From positions 1 through 64,000 of the forward strand of contig NZ_KB893386.1 in the NCBI RefSeq assembly GCF_000374045.1: 64,000 bases of DNA, read 5' to 3'. Below, in pieces: positions 43,949 to 53,395 of the stretch. The notes under the pieces are model-generated. The model saw only the letters and a list, made by a program, of their open reading frames with translations. It did not search any database and was not told where the DNA came from. A program made the position numbers and the translations under genes. Origin of the DNA: Segetibacter koreensis DSM 18137. GTDB taxonomy: Bacteria > Bacteroidota > Bacteroidia > Chitinophagales > Chitinophagaceae. Every line of letters starts with the position of its first letter. The stretch's first letter is position 1.

Positions 43949-45526
43949 TCAAATTTTAATTTCCTCTTCATTCTGGTCAAAAAAGTGAAATTCAATAAGG
44001 TGATAATTGGTATTAGGTAAGATCTTTATTTTGGTTTGAAACTTTTTGTTCCATTTATATTTAATAGAGTTAAAAAACCACCCCTTTGTAAGGTGCGAAT
44101 GAACAATCGGATTTACAAATAAAGTAAGATTCTTATGTTGATTAGTAACGAGGTATGATAGTTTTTTCTCTATCTCATCTACCAGCAAAACTGTTGAAGT
44201 GATTTTACCAGTACCGTTACATGCGGGACAAACTTCAGAAGTATTAATATTCACCTCGGGTCTCATGCGTTGCCGTGTTATTTGCATCAACCCAAACTTT
44301 GAAACAGGAAGAACCGCATGTCTTGCCCTGTCTGTCCGCATAAACTCATCCATTGCTTCCTGTAGCTTCTTCTTATTTTCAGGAAGTTTCATATCGATGA
44401 AATCAACAACAATAATACCTCCAATATCCCGCAGCCTCAATTGCCGGGCAATTTCTTCTGCCGCTTCCAGGTTGGTTTGCACTGCGTTCTCTTCCTGGTT
44501 ATTACTTACACTTTTGTATCCACTATTGACGTCTATTACATGTAATGCTTCTGTATGCTCAATAATTAAATAGGCTCCGCTGGAAAGGTTAACGGTTTTG
44601 CCAAATGCACTTTTTACTTGTTTTGTAATTCCAAAATGGTCAAATATAGATACACCATTTTGGTACATTCCTACAATTCCTGCTTTCTCAGGAGCAATTT
44701 TTTCGATGTAACCCTTTGTTTCATCGTAAATATTTTTATCGTTAACAACAATTTTGTTAAAGTCCTCTGTAAGAAGATCTCTCAACATACTTGTTGCCTT
44801 TGTTTGCTCGCTTAATATTCGTGCCGGCGCTTCGGCTCCCCTAAGATTTTTCTGAATTAATTTCCAAGTGTTTATGAGAGCTGTAAGATCTTCGTGTAAC
44901 TCAGCAGTATTTTTTCCTTCCGCAGCGGTACGTACAATTACACCAAAGTTTTTCTCTTTTATAGATTCAACTATTTTTTGCAACCTCCTTCGTTCATCGC
45001 CGCTATGAATCTTCTTTGAGACTGCAACTATATTATTAAAAGGAGTAAGTACAACAAAACGACCAGGCAATGAAATTTCGCAACTCAGTCTTGGGCCCTT
45101 AGCCGCAATCGGCTCTTTTAAGATTTGTACTAAAACATTTGGCTTACCATTTAGTACCTCGTTTATTTTACCTGTTTTTACAATTTCTGGTTCAACTTCA
45201 AACTTGGTAAAATCAAGACCTTTTTCTGATCTATCCGCAATACTTAATTGAGTAAATTTTAAAATGGATTTGACGTAAGGACTTAAATCAGTGTAATGCA
45301 AAAAAGCATCTTTTTCAAAACCTACGTCTATAAATGCAGCATTTAAACCTGGGATTAATTTTTTAACTTTCCCCAGATACAGATCCCCTACTCCGAAAGT
45401 AGCATCAGTTTTTTCGTTATGTAGCTCTACGAGTTTTTTATCTTCCAGTAAGGCTATCTCTACCCCCTGTGGGGTAGAATTTATAATCAATTCTTTGTTC
45501 AAAATTGCAACTTTTAAAAAATTCAT
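43949..45526 (-). CDS. rng: Ribonuclease E/G family endoribonuclease
   Basis: The best start is the ATG at 45526 (MNFLKVAILNKELIINS), not the TTG 12 bases upstream. The 525-residue protein has the N-terminal S1 domain (TFGVGDLYLGKVKKLIPGLNAAFIDVGFEKDAFLHYTDL), the 5'-sensor/RNase H-like region and the catalytic metal site IIVVDFIDMKLPENK. The Zn-link CPACNGTGK (CPxC) holds the dimer. The C-terminal degradosome scaffold of RNase E is missing, so it is RNase G-like. These enzymes cleave AU-rich single-stranded RNA in rRNA and mRNA processing. The gene follows a bS22-like small protein gene, and the gap between them has a strong hairpin. Confidence 0.94.
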   Translation of the reverse strand: MNFLKVAILNKELIINSTPQGVEIALLEDKKLVELHNEKTDATFGVGDLYLGKVKKLIPGLNAAFIDVGFEKDAFLHYTDLSPYVKSILKFTQLSIADRSEKGLDFTKFEVEPEIVKTGKINEVLNGKPNVLVQILKEPIAAKGPRLSCEISLPGRFVVLTPFNNIVAVSKKIHSGDERRRLQKIVESIKEKNFGVIVRTAAEGKNTAELHEDLTALINTWKLIQKNLRGAEAPARILSEQTKATSMLRDLLTEDFNKIVVNDKNIYDETKGYIEKIAPEKAGIVGMYQNGVSIFDHFGITKQVKSAFGKTVNLSSGAYLIIEHTEALHVIDVNSGYKSVSNNQEENAVQTNLEAAEEIARQLRLRDIGGIIVVDFIDMKLPENKKKLQEAMDEFMRTDRARHAVLPVSKFGLMQITRQRMRPEVNINTSEVCPACNGTGKITSTVLLVDEIEKKLSYLVTNQHKNLTLFVNPIVHSHLTKGWFFNSIKYKWNKKFQTKIKILPNTNYHLIEFHFFDQNEEEIKI

Positions 45527-45660
45527 ACAATACTCCAAAAACGGAGCATATCACTTAAACCGTGTTGAACCAACACAGATTTATCCTGCCACTTTTTTTA
45601 TTGATAAGGTAAAGGTAAAAGTTGCAAAACAGATGGTTGGCAGACCAGTAGAAAGTTGCA

Positions 45661-45692
45661 AATGCCGGACAATTTTTAAATTTTCCGGCATT
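45661..45692. other. Hairpin in the gap before rng
   Basis: AATGCCGG (45661-45668) pairs perfectly with CCGGCATT (45685-45692) over a 16-base AT-rich loop. It lies in the 196-base gap between the bS22-like gene and rng. It may be a terminator (weak U-tract), or a leader hairpin on the rng message such as RNase E-type enzymes use for self-control. Confidence 0.5.
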
Positions 45693-45722
45693 GCCTATAA
45701 TGACAGGATAAGACGATAAAGC

Positions 45723-45815
45723 CTATTTCTTCTTTTTATGACGATTTTTTCTCAATCTCTTTTTACGTTTGTGTGTAGCTATTTTATGTCGTTTTCTTTT
45801 CTTTCCGCAAGGCAT
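45723..45815 (-). CDS. Tiny basic ribosomal-type protein, bS22/AURKAIP1-COX24 domain
   Basis: A 30-codon frame, ATG at 45815 and stop at 45723-45725. The protein begins MPCGKKRKRHKIATHKRKKR and goes on to RLRKNRHKKKK: nearly all Lys, Arg and His. This matches the very short AURKAIP1/COX24-domain proteins kept in Bacteroidota. They resemble mycobacterial bS22 and mitochondrial mS38, which sit on the small ribosomal subunit near the decoding region. The identification rests on the distinctive KRKRHK...THKRKKRLRKNRHK pattern. It lies 31 bases after the TPR gene and 196 bases before rng, in a same-strand group with HU, so translation and RNA metabolism genes cluster here. Confidence 0.75.
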   Translation of the reverse strand: MPCGKKRKRHKIATHKRKKRLRKNRHKKKK

Positions 45816-45846
45816 GTTCTAATAAATTTAGTTTATGAAATCAATG

Positions 45847-46689
45847 TTATTGTAAAGCTTTTATTCTCGCATCTAATTCTTTCTGTGCTTCAGGATTGGT
45901 TATTTTCTCTTTTACAACTTTATACCATTTTGTAGCATTTGCTTTATCACCTTTTTGGTCATATGCTTCGGCCAGGTTTAAAATTGCTTCAAGATTATCA
46001 GGCTGTTTTTCAACTACAATTGCAAAATGTTCAATTGCTTTGTCATATTGCCCGCTTTTAACACCGCCTAATCCCAGTATCATCTGGCCAAACACATTAC
46101 CAGGGTCTCGTTGTACCACTTCTCTTATGGCAGCTATCCCTTCCATAGGATTATCTGAGATATTACCAAAAATGTAACATGCACCCAGTCCTATTTTGCT
46201 GCTATCGTTAGACGGATTAACCTTTAAGGCCTGTTGAAAAAGATCTTTTGCATTCGTAGCTAACCAATTTTGCATCGGAGGATCTGTCTCCGTTTTTAAA
46301 TTGTTTAAAAACAAATGGGCTGCAAAGGTGAGGTTTTTTTCAGAATTTTCCAACTTAGCTGCCTGGGCAGTATAAAATGCGTAAGGTTCAAACAATTTTA
46401 TAGTGTCTCCCCAAAAGGAAGCCAGCTGTTTGTATACACTAAGTTGCTGATTTTTAACGTCTCCTCTTTTAACGCTGTTTTCTAAAGATGTTACTTTCTC
46501 TAATTGCTGCGCGTTTAATCTTTCTTTTGCGTGTGTCAGTAATTTTTCTGTATCTATCTTTTTTTGTACGTGTGGCGCATCGGCCGCAACAGCTTCAGTT
46601 TTTTTAGGAGGAATTGTATTTCCGAAAAAGAATAATAAAATGAGCAGTATAAACGCACCGCCGACCAATATTAGTTGTTGTTTTCTCAC
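45847..46689 (-). CDS. TPR-repeat protein, membrane-anchored
   Basis: A 280-residue protein with an N-terminal membrane anchor (QLILVGGAFILLILLFFFG, about 4-22) and a periplasmic or cytoplasmic tetratricopeptide domain toward the C-terminus. The repeats include NDSSKIGLGACYIFG, PGNVFGQMILGLGGVKSGQYDKAIEHFAIVVEKQPDNLEAILNLAEAYDQKGDKANATKWYKVV, and the pattern of G-Y-A residues is typical of TPRs. TPR domains bind other proteins. A TACTTTTG box (46707-46714) lies 17 bases before the start. It precedes the bS22-like gene and rng and follows HU. Confidence 0.82.
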   Translation of the reverse strand: MRKQQLILVGGAFILLILLFFFGNTIPPKKTEAVAADAPHVQKKIDTEKLLTHAKERLNAQQLEKVTSLENSVKRGDVKNQQLSVYKQLASFWGDTIKLFEPYAFYTAQAAKLENSEKNLTFAAHLFLNNLKTETDPPMQNWLATNAKDLFQQALKVNPSNDSSKIGLGACYIFGNISDNPMEGIAAIREVVQRDPGNVFGQMILGLGGVKSGQYDKAIEHFAIVVEKQPDNLEAILNLAEAYDQKGDKANATKWYKVVKEKITNPEAQKELDARIKALQ

Positions 46690-46791
46690 AATTACTTATT
46701 ATCCCGCAAAAGTAATACATTGGCATTGAGGATAATAAGTAAGTTAGTTAAAAAGCAGTAAGAAGTATAAATTGTATTTTTCACACAACCA

Positions 46792-47115
46792 TCATTCTTC
46801 ATCTAATTGTCCTTCATCTGCTGTACCTTCTCCTTTTCTTTTGCTTTTTACTTCTATTACAAATTCTTTTGCCGGTTTAAAAGCAGGTATAAAATGCTCT
46901 GGTATCTCTACCGCGACATTTCTCTTAATGTTTCTTCCAATTTTGGCTGCCCTCTTCTTGGTAATGAAACTTCCAAAACCACGTATATAAATATTTTCCC
47001 CGTGTGAAAGACTGTCTTTTACCTCTTTAAACATGGTTTCTAGTGTTACCAATACATCAACTTTCGGTATGCCTGTTTTTTCTGATATTTGATTTATTAA
47101 GTCTGACTTTCTCAT
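46792..47115 (-). CDS. HU-family DNA-binding protein with acidic tail
   Basis: A 107-residue HU/IHF-type protein. The helical N-terminus KSDLINQISEKTGIPKVDVLVTLETMFKEVKDSL is followed by the beta-arm region IRGFGSFITKKRAAKIGRNIKRNVAVEIPEHFIPAFKPAKEFVIEVK and a C-terminal tail rich in Glu and Gly (GEGTADEGQLDEE), absent from normal 90-residue HU. It should bend and compact DNA as a dimer. A second, tail-less HU gene lies at 56892, so at least two paralogues exist. First gene of the group HU, TPR, bS22-like, rng. Confidence 0.93.
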   Translation of the reverse strand: MRKSDLINQISEKTGIPKVDVLVTLETMFKEVKDSLSHGENIYIRGFGSFITKKRAAKIGRNIKRNVAVEIPEHFIPAFKPAKEFVIEVKSKRKGEGTADEGQLDEE

Positions 47116-47299
47116 GGGTATTTGTATTTTCGTTTCTGCACACTTATCTAAATGATTTTATAGAACTTATGAATTTAGCTGATTTTTTTGTATTCATTTA
47201 ATTTTTCACAGTAGCAAATCGGGTTTTACATATAGGTTTTATATAAAACAACTGTTAATTAATGTTATTTGCGCTCCACATTCTATATTATAAGTAAAA

Positions 47300-48361
47300 A
47301 TGAAAAAATTATTTACCCAAAAAATAATGGAATGGCATGTTAAAGATAATAAAAGAACCATGCCATGGAAGGGAGAAAAAGAGCCATATAAAATTTGGAT
47401 AAGTGAAATTATTCTTCAACAAACACGTGTAAAGCAGGGCCTTTCATATTACAATAATTTTATTGAGAAATTTCCAACTATAAAAAGTCTCGCTGTAGCG
47501 CCAGATGAGATGGTTTTTAAGGCGTGGGAAGGATTGGGATATTATACCAGGTGCAAAAATCTTTTAGTTACTGCCAGAAATATTGTTAACAATCAAAATG
47601 GGCACTTTCCCTCTACTTATAATAATATTATTGCGCTAAAAGGAATTGGCCCGTACACTGCTGCGGCAATTTCTTCTTTTGCGTACGGACTTCCACATGC
47701 TGTGGTAGATGGCAATGTTTTTAGGGTGCTGGCCAGATATTTTGGGGAAGAGCTTCCTATCGATTCCACAAAGGGAAAGGAATATTTTACATTACTGGCA
47801 AACGAGTTATTGTTTAAAAAAGATTCAGCAGTCTATAACCAGGCAATAATGGATTTTGGCGCAACTGTTTGCAAACCTCAAATTCCCGAGTGTGAGCATT
47901 GTATTCTTCATAAATCCTGCCGTGCCTATAATAACGGGATGGTAAATATGTTGCCGATAAAAGAAAAACAGCTCGTGAAAAAAAAGCGCTGGTTTACGTA
48001 TTTTATATTTTCATTAAAAAATGAGGTTTTAGTGAATAAAAGGTTGCAAAAAGACATATGGGAAAACCTGTATGAATTTTATTTATTAGAAACAGAAAAC
48101 GAATGGGAATGCAAATCTGACGAAATACAAAAATGGCTGTACGGTCAATTAGGCGTCACAACATTTAAAATAGATAATATCTCTAAAACGTTTAGCCAAC
48201 AGTTAACACACCAAACTTTAAAAGGTCGTTTCGTAACTGTAAGTATAGATAAAATACCTGTCGGGCTGAAACATTTACAAGCCGTAAAAAAAGAAGATTT
48301 GACAAACTTAGCTTTCCCTAAATTTATTAATCAATATCTTTTGCTTGAAAAAGCTGCATAA
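47300..48361 (+). CDS. mutY: Adenine DNA glycosylase MutY
   Basis: Removes adenine mispaired with 8-oxoguanine. The 353-residue protein has the HhH-GPD core: KIWISEIILQQTRV (with the catalytic Glu region), LKGIGPYTAAAISSFAYGLPHAVVDGNVFRVLARYF and AIMDFGATVC (catalytic Asp). The four Cys of the [4Fe-4S] cluster are in CKPQIPECEHCILHKSC. A C-terminal NUDIX-like domain (about 220-353) recognises oxoG. Length is typical. It is divergent from HU and convergent with the thioredoxin-like gene. Confidence 0.96.
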   Translation: MKKLFTQKIMEWHVKDNKRTMPWKGEKEPYKIWISEIILQQTRVKQGLSYYNNFIEKFPTIKSLAVAPDEMVFKAWEGLGYYTRCKNLLVTARNIVNNQNGHFPSTYNNIIALKGIGPYTAAAISSFAYGLPHAVVDGNVFRVLARYFGEELPIDSTKGKEYFTLLANELLFKKDSAVYNQAIMDFGATVCKPQIPECEHCILHKSCRAYNNGMVNMLPIKEKQLVKKKRWFTYFIFSLKNEVLVNKRLQKDIWENLYEFYLLETENEWECKSDEIQKWLYGQLGVTTFKIDNISKTFSQQLTHQTLKGRFVTVSIDKIPVGLKHLQAVKKEDLTNLAFPKFINQYLLLEKAA

Positions 48362-48403
48362 CTTCCTGAGCCTGCTGAAGTATGGAGGAAGACGCAGGAT
48401 TTA

Positions 48404-48895
48404 TCATTTTGAATATGACTTTATTTTTTGCAAAAAATTTCCAACATTTTTTGGTTCATCATCATACATCAACAATTTTTTTTGTGGCGAATACAGGAAC
48501 ATCGACGGATACTTCCGGGGTCCGAATTTGCTAATGAATTCATTCTTCAGGTCCTGCACGATCGTTACATTTTTACTGCCGTATAAATTATTACCATACT
48601 TTGTCATAAAGTAATTAATATTTGCCTCGTTGTCGAGAGTAACTAAATAAATAGCTGCTTTATTCAATTCCTGGTAATGCTGGTTATAGGCTTCCATTGC
48701 ATGCTGGCAATGGTCACAACTAACATCAAAAAAAACGATAAGCAATAATTTACCCGGCTGCAGGCTTTTATTTGTGAATACGGTTTTATCTAGTTTATAA
48801 AAAGTAAAATTCGGAATTGTTTGCGCAGGATGTTGTGCATTTGCCCCTGTGGATATAAATAAGATTAAAAGAAATAGCTTAAAAAAAATTTTCAT
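48404..48895 (-). CDS. Secreted thioredoxin-like / TlpA-type protein
   Basis: I choose the ATG at 48895 (MKIFFKLFLLILFISTGANAQ), which gives a clean signal peptide ending at ANAQ, rather than an earlier in-frame start at 48931. The 163-residue protein has a TlpA/AhpC-type thioredoxin fold with the active site FFDVSCDHCQHAMEAYN (Cys-Asp-His-Cys). KYPSMFLYSPQKKLL has the cis-Pro region. It should reduce or isomerise disulphides in the periplasm. Usual partners such as DsbD-type proteins are not in the window. It overlaps no gene and faces mutY. Confidence 0.85.
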   Translation of the reverse strand: MKIFFKLFLLILFISTGANAQHPAQTIPNFTFYKLDKTVFTNKSLQPGKLLLIVFFDVSCDHCQHAMEAYNQHYQELNKAAIYLVTLDNEANINYFMTKYGNNLYGSKNVTIVQDLKNEFISKFGPRKYPSMFLYSPQKKLLMYDDEPKNVGNFLQKIKSYSK

Positions 48896-49171
48896 TATTA
48901 AAAATAAGGGATTGATTACATTAATACTCAAAATGACTTGGGAAAAACTTATTTTTTATTTTTTTTAATAAAAATTCTTTTTTTTCAAAAATCACTTTAT
49001 CTGTTGTTACATTAGAATTCGCAGCCACGATTTTTTCTGATAATTCTACCGCTGCTTTCTGAAACTTCTGCAAGGCAGTTTAATTATATTTTTAAAAATT
49101 GCCAATGGTAAAAATAAATTTATCATTAATAAGCAAAAAGAATAATACATTGCCTATTAAAAGAAAATTCA

Positions 49172-50695
49172 ATGCTTAAACTCTCCTATTTTTCGCTTAT
49201 TATTCTTCTTTTTTCCTGCAGCAGTATAAAAAAGCAACGAAATTCCGACAGTTATAACGAACCATATCGGCCGCAGATTCATTTTTCTCCCAAAGAAAAA
49301 TGGGTAAATGATCCTAATGGTATGGTTTACTCTAATGGTATTTATCATTTATTTTTTCAATATTATCCTGATAGTACTGTGTGGGGCCCCATGCATTGGG
49401 GCCACGCAACCAGCAAAGATTTGATACATTGGCAACAGCAACCGATTGCATTATATCCTGATAGTTTAGGTTATATTTTTTCAGGAAGCGCAGTAGTCGA
49501 TGATAATAATACGTCAGGTTTTGGTAAAAACGGAGTGGCGCCTTTAGTAGCCATTTTTACACATCATGACCCTGCCGGCGAAAAACAAAAAAGAAATGAT
49601 TTTCAAAATCAAAGCCTTGCCTATAGCCTCGATGAGGGAAAAACATGGATAAAATATGCAAAAAACCCGGTTTTAAAAAATCCAGGAATAACTGATTTTC
49701 GTGATCCTAAAGTTTTTTGGTACGAAGCTCAAAAAAAATGGATTATGACTCTTGCTACAAAAGACAGAATAACATTTTACTCGTCCCCCGATTTAAAAAG
49801 CTGGACAAAAGAGAGTGAATTTGGAAAAGAGGTTGGGGCGCATGGCGGCGTATGGGAATGTCCAGATTTATTTGCGTTAGAAGACAATGGAAAAAAAGTG
49901 TGGGTACTGATAGTAAATTTAAATCCGGGTGGACCAAACGGAGGCTCTGCCACGCAATATTTTTTAGGAGATTTTGATGGTAAAAATTTCACTTCTTATG
50001 ACACAAAAACAAGATGGTTAGATTACGGACCGGATGAATATGCAGGTGTAACATGGTCTAACACAGGAGACCGAAAAATATTTTTAGGTTGGATGAGTAA
50101 CTGGCTGTACGCTAATCTTGTTCCTACAGTTGCATGGAGAAACGCAATGACCATACCACGGGAATTAAAACTTTCACACGTGCAGAATGATCTGCTGGTA
50201 ACATCTCTGCCTGTAGCAGAATTAGATAATATTCGTTTAAACTCTGTTAGTCTAGATAATGTTGAAGTAAACAAAAAATTAGATATATCCTCAAAGGTTG
50301 GCCAGGTAAGTTTCCCTTGCAAAATCGAGCTCAATTTTGATAAACCCGTTGATTTTTCAATTATCTTATCTAATGACTTGAATGAAGAAGTAATAATCGG
50401 ATTTGATAATAGTAAAAAGCACTTTTTTATAGACAGAACACATTCTGGTAAAACTGACTTCTACAAAGATTTTGCTGCCACGCATTTTGCACCTCGCTTT
50501 AGTGATAGCAGTACAATGAATATGTCGCTTATTATTGATGTTAGCTCCGTCGAGTTATTTGCAGACAACGGGAAAACAGTTATGAGTGAAATATACTTTC
50601 CCAGTCAGCCCTTTAACCATATCAATTTACAGGCCCCTGCAAGCACTCAGCTAAAAAAATTAAATTATAGCAATTTGAGAAGCATTTGGCATTAG
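49172..50695 (+). CDS. GH32 fructan hydrolase (levanase/invertase-type) lipoprotein
   Basis: A 507-residue lipoprotein (lipobox LLFSC, Cys16) of glycoside hydrolase family 32. The catalytic nucleophile is in KWVNDPNGMVY (Asp at about 47), the transition-state stabiliser in TDFRDPKVFW, and the acid/base in WECPDLFAL. A C-terminal beta-sandwich follows from about residue 360. Such enzymes cleave levan, inulin or sucrose, and the lipid anchor plus Bacteroidota context suggest the cell surface or periplasm. Fructan specificity is unknown. No SusC/SusD pair or fructokinase is in view. Two kelch-CBM proteins follow on the same strand, 149 bases away. Confidence 0.93.
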   Translation: MLKLSYFSLIILLFSCSSIKKQRNSDSYNEPYRPQIHFSPKEKWVNDPNGMVYSNGIYHLFFQYYPDSTVWGPMHWGHATSKDLIHWQQQPIALYPDSLGYIFSGSAVVDDNNTSGFGKNGVAPLVAIFTHHDPAGEKQKRNDFQNQSLAYSLDEGKTWIKYAKNPVLKNPGITDFRDPKVFWYEAQKKWIMTLATKDRITFYSSPDLKSWTKESEFGKEVGAHGGVWECPDLFALEDNGKKVWVLIVNLNPGGPNGGSATQYFLGDFDGKNFTSYDTKTRWLDYGPDEYAGVTWSNTGDRKIFLGWMSNWLYANLVPTVAWRNAMTIPRELKLSHVQNDLLVTSLPVAELDNIRLNSVSLDNVEVNKKLDISSKVGQVSFPCKIELNFDKPVDFSIILSNDLNEEVIIGFDNSKKHFFIDRTHSGKTDFYKDFAATHFAPRFSDSSTMNMSLIIDVSSVELFADNGKTVMSEIYFPSQPFNHINLQAPASTQLKKLNYSNLRSIWH

Positions 50696-50844
50696 TAAAG
50701 GCAATATAAAGAGCTTGCTAAAAAAATAATAATTTTGCCTCAGCGCAAAAAGATTTATTTTGGTTATTTCTATACCTTATCAAATGGTTTAACTATTCAT
50801 TTTAAATTTCTTACAGCGCTTTACATATAAATTAAAACTACACT

Positions 50845-52920
50845 ATGAAAAGAAATCGACTTTTTCTTAAACAAAAGTTTACTCTTGTTTTAACATGTAT
50901 TATCTTAATTTCCACTTTCGCTTCTGCGCAATGGATTGAAAAAACAAAAGCTTTTAAAGCAAGGTCTGAGGTAGCGGGGGTTGTATATGACTCCAAAGTA
51001 TATACTTTTCTTGGATTCGGTAATTCCAGGCTGGAACCAGAGCCAAGCGCTGAAGTGTATGATCCGGCATCCGACACTTGGACATTGCTTGCTTCTATAC
51101 CAGAGGCTTCGGCCAGAACTCACCAGGGTGTAGCTTTAATAGACAATACTGTTTGGCATATAGGTGGCCGTGTTGGCCAAAATCCCGGTCCTTTAGGCAG
51201 TGATATATGGATTTACAATATCAGTACAGACTCATGGTCTCGCGGACCTGAAATCACAGACCCGGCGACAGGACAACCTTTGCTTTGGGCAGCAGGGGGC
51301 GCAGTGCTGTTAGGTCGGACCCTTCATATCATCGGCGGCTTCGTACAAACTGCATGTAATAACGATCAGTCAACATATCATTTGACTCTCGATGTCGATA
51401 GCTGGCTTGCAGATCCATCAAAGCCTGCTAAATGGGAAAATAATCTTGCCCCACTTCCAATAAAACGAAATCATTTTGGTACAATAACTTTAGGTGGCAA
51501 AATTTATGCAATTGGAGGACAATTTGGTCATGATTGCGGCGGAGGACAAGATCAAAGGTTTTCCCATGTTTATGATCCTGCTACTGATACATGGACTGAG
51601 CTGCCTTTATTGCCAACTGACCGATCTCATATAGAAGGCGGAACATTTGCGATGGATGGAAAAATATACGTAGTTGCAGGGCAGGGAAATGGCGGTCGAT
51701 CCAGCGATGCTGTAACAGTATTTGATCCTGCGGGCAATGGTGGTGCGGGCATTTGGGAAGATGAACCGTCATTAACTCTGCCCAGAAGTTATGAAGGCGT
51801 ATCAGCTAAAGTAATTGGCAATACTTTTATTATCTCTCATGGCGGCGAGGGCTCGAGTTATATGGGAAGAAGATTTACCTATACAAGGTATATCGACCGA
51901 AATCCTGTATATAAACTGGGATTTTCTTCAGGTTGTTTAAACCTAAGTGCTGCTGCCGGCACTTCTGTTAAAGGTAAAACGCTGCTTTTTACTATCGACG
52001 GTAGCAAGAATTATACAACTTCTACAAACGCAAGCTGGTTAACAGTTAGTAAAAATGCTACTGGCACCGCAGTTCCAAGTGCCGTAGATATTGAACTTAC
52101 TGCCAATACCACAGGCCTTGCTCCGGGAAATTATAATGCCACTGTTACTGCCACCGGAGCGGGAGATGGTCCCGAATATACAGAGACAACCTATTGTGTA
52201 AATCTAACAGTTACCGGAACAGCTCCTTCTACAACTGACACCTTACAGGCAGAAGAAGCAACAATATATGGAGGAGTAGTGGCCTCAAATCATGTTAATT
52301 ACGCTGGTACTGGCTTTGTCGATTATCAACAACCTTATGATGATTTTATCGAATGGTCGGTTAACAGATCCGAAGCAGGTTCCGTTCTTCTTCAATTCCG
52401 GTATTCTAATGGCAGAGAAAATGATAGACCTTTAAAGCTGGAAGTTAATGGAGTTGACGTAGGTACAAACATATCGTTTCTATCTACCAATTCCTGGACA
52501 GACTGGAGGATAGCGGAAGCTACCGTAAATTTAAACGCAGGAATGAACACAATCAAACTAACTGCTGTAGGTTCGAGTGGTCCAAATATTGACTACGTGG
52601 CAATTAGTAATAATAATACACAAGAGGCTAAACGTTCGGCAGACAAAAACTTGGTGCAAACAAATAATGTATTAAAAGCCTTTATTACACCGAATCCAGT
52701 TTCAGAAAATGCAAAACTTATATTAACTACCTCTTCAAAACTTCCTGTTGAGATGGAATTAATGGATATGCTAGGGAAAACTTATCAAAAAAGAAAATTT
52801 GTAAACAACGGTTCAAACTCTTTTGACTTTTCAGTCAAAGGTCTTCAGACTGGCATGTATATTATCAAAGTAAAGCAGGGAAATAACTATAATTCAACTA
52901 AATTAATTATTAAGAATTAG
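50845..52920 (+). CDS. Secreted kelch-BACON-CBM protein with T9SS sorting domain
   Basis: A 691-residue multidomain surface protein. It begins with a signal peptide ending near TFASAQ. Kelch repeats (about 35-352) include SEVYDPASDTWTLLASIP-type strands and a conserved GGQFGHDCGGGQD. A BACON domain (about 365-455) has NASWLTVSKNATG. A CBM6/35-like beta-sandwich (about 464-590) has QAEEATIYGGVVASN. The C-terminus (about 615-691) is a type A T9SS sorting domain (PNPVSENAKLIL ... GMYIIKVKQGNN). It is thus predicted to cross the outer membrane by T9SS. The kelch part resembles galactose oxidase/epimerase-type propellers, but no catalytic site is assigned. It is a tandem paralogue of the next gene. 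Confidence 0.85.
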   Translation: MKRNRLFLKQKFTLVLTCIILISTFASAQWIEKTKAFKARSEVAGVVYDSKVYTFLGFGNSRLEPEPSAEVYDPASDTWTLLASIPEASARTHQGVALIDNTVWHIGGRVGQNPGPLGSDIWIYNISTDSWSRGPEITDPATGQPLLWAAGGAVLLGRTLHIIGGFVQTACNNDQSTYHLTLDVDSWLADPSKPAKWENNLAPLPIKRNHFGTITLGGKIYAIGGQFGHDCGGGQDQRFSHVYDPATDTWTELPLLPTDRSHIEGGTFAMDGKIYVVAGQGNGGRSSDAVTVFDPAGNGGAGIWEDEPSLTLPRSYEGVSAKVIGNTFIISHGGEGSSYMGRRFTYTRYIDRNPVYKLGFSSGCLNLSAAAGTSVKGKTLLFTIDGSKNYTTSTNASWLTVSKNATGTAVPSAVDIELTANTTGLAPGNYNATVTATGAGDGPEYTETTYCVNLTVTGTAPSTTDTLQAEEATIYGGVVASNHVNYAGTGFVDYQQPYDDFIEWSVNRSEAGSVLLQFRYSNGRENDRPLKLEVNGVDVGTNISFLSTNSWTDWRIAEATVNLNAGMNTIKLTAVGSSGPNIDYVAISNNNTQEAKRSADKNLVQTNNVLKAFITPNPVSENAKLILTTSSKLPVEMELMDMLGKTYQKRKFVNNGSNSFDFSVKGLQTGMYIIKVKQGNNYNSTKLIIKN

Positions 52921-52949
52921 TATCATTTTTTAAAAAAAGTTAATAAAAA

Positions 52950-52985
52950 AGTCCTGAAGAGCTACTGCTTTTCAGGGCTTTTCAT
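52950..52985 (+). terminator. Terminator after the first kelch gene
   Basis: AGTCCTGAA (52950-52958) pairs with TTCAGGGCT (52971-52979), with one G-U wobble, 12-base loop and then TTTTC. It lies 30 bases after the stop. Confidence 0.7.
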
Positions 52986-53395
52986 TAAAAGATAAGGGTT
53001 CCAAACCCTTTAGTAATAAACCAAGATTTTCAGAAAATAATTTTATCTGCAACCATCTTCATTCATCTTTCGTCTTGTGTCTACATCAACAGACTTATCG
53101 AGTGGCACAATCAACAAATAAATTACAAGGATCTACAATTGTGCGCTGTGCAAAATAAATTTTAAAAAACTTTTATAATTAAATAAATTTACGTTACCTG
53201 TTATGTCGTACTGCACTCTTTGTGTTAGACATCAACTGGCATGAATCTGTAAATAGAAAATATCTTATTTTTTTGTTTTGTTTCTTCCGAAACTTCCAAT
53301 CTTCTATCGATTTCTCAATTATATGAGATATAAAGCTCAATTAACATTCAATCTTTTATGTTATTGTTTTTTTACTATTCTTATATATAAATGTT
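52986..53395. other. Intergenic region between the two kelch genes
   Basis: No gene is supported here. TTATGTCG ... CACTCTTTGT (about 53201-53224) looks like a broken copy of the 20-bp repeat found at 23546, 26840 and 35784, with a 5-base insertion. No clear promoter for the second kelch gene was found. Confidence 0.35.

Noticed and set aside
53201-53224. Fourth copy of the dispersed repeat
   Set aside because: Only a degenerate match with a 5-base insertion, so it is noted but not counted as a copy.
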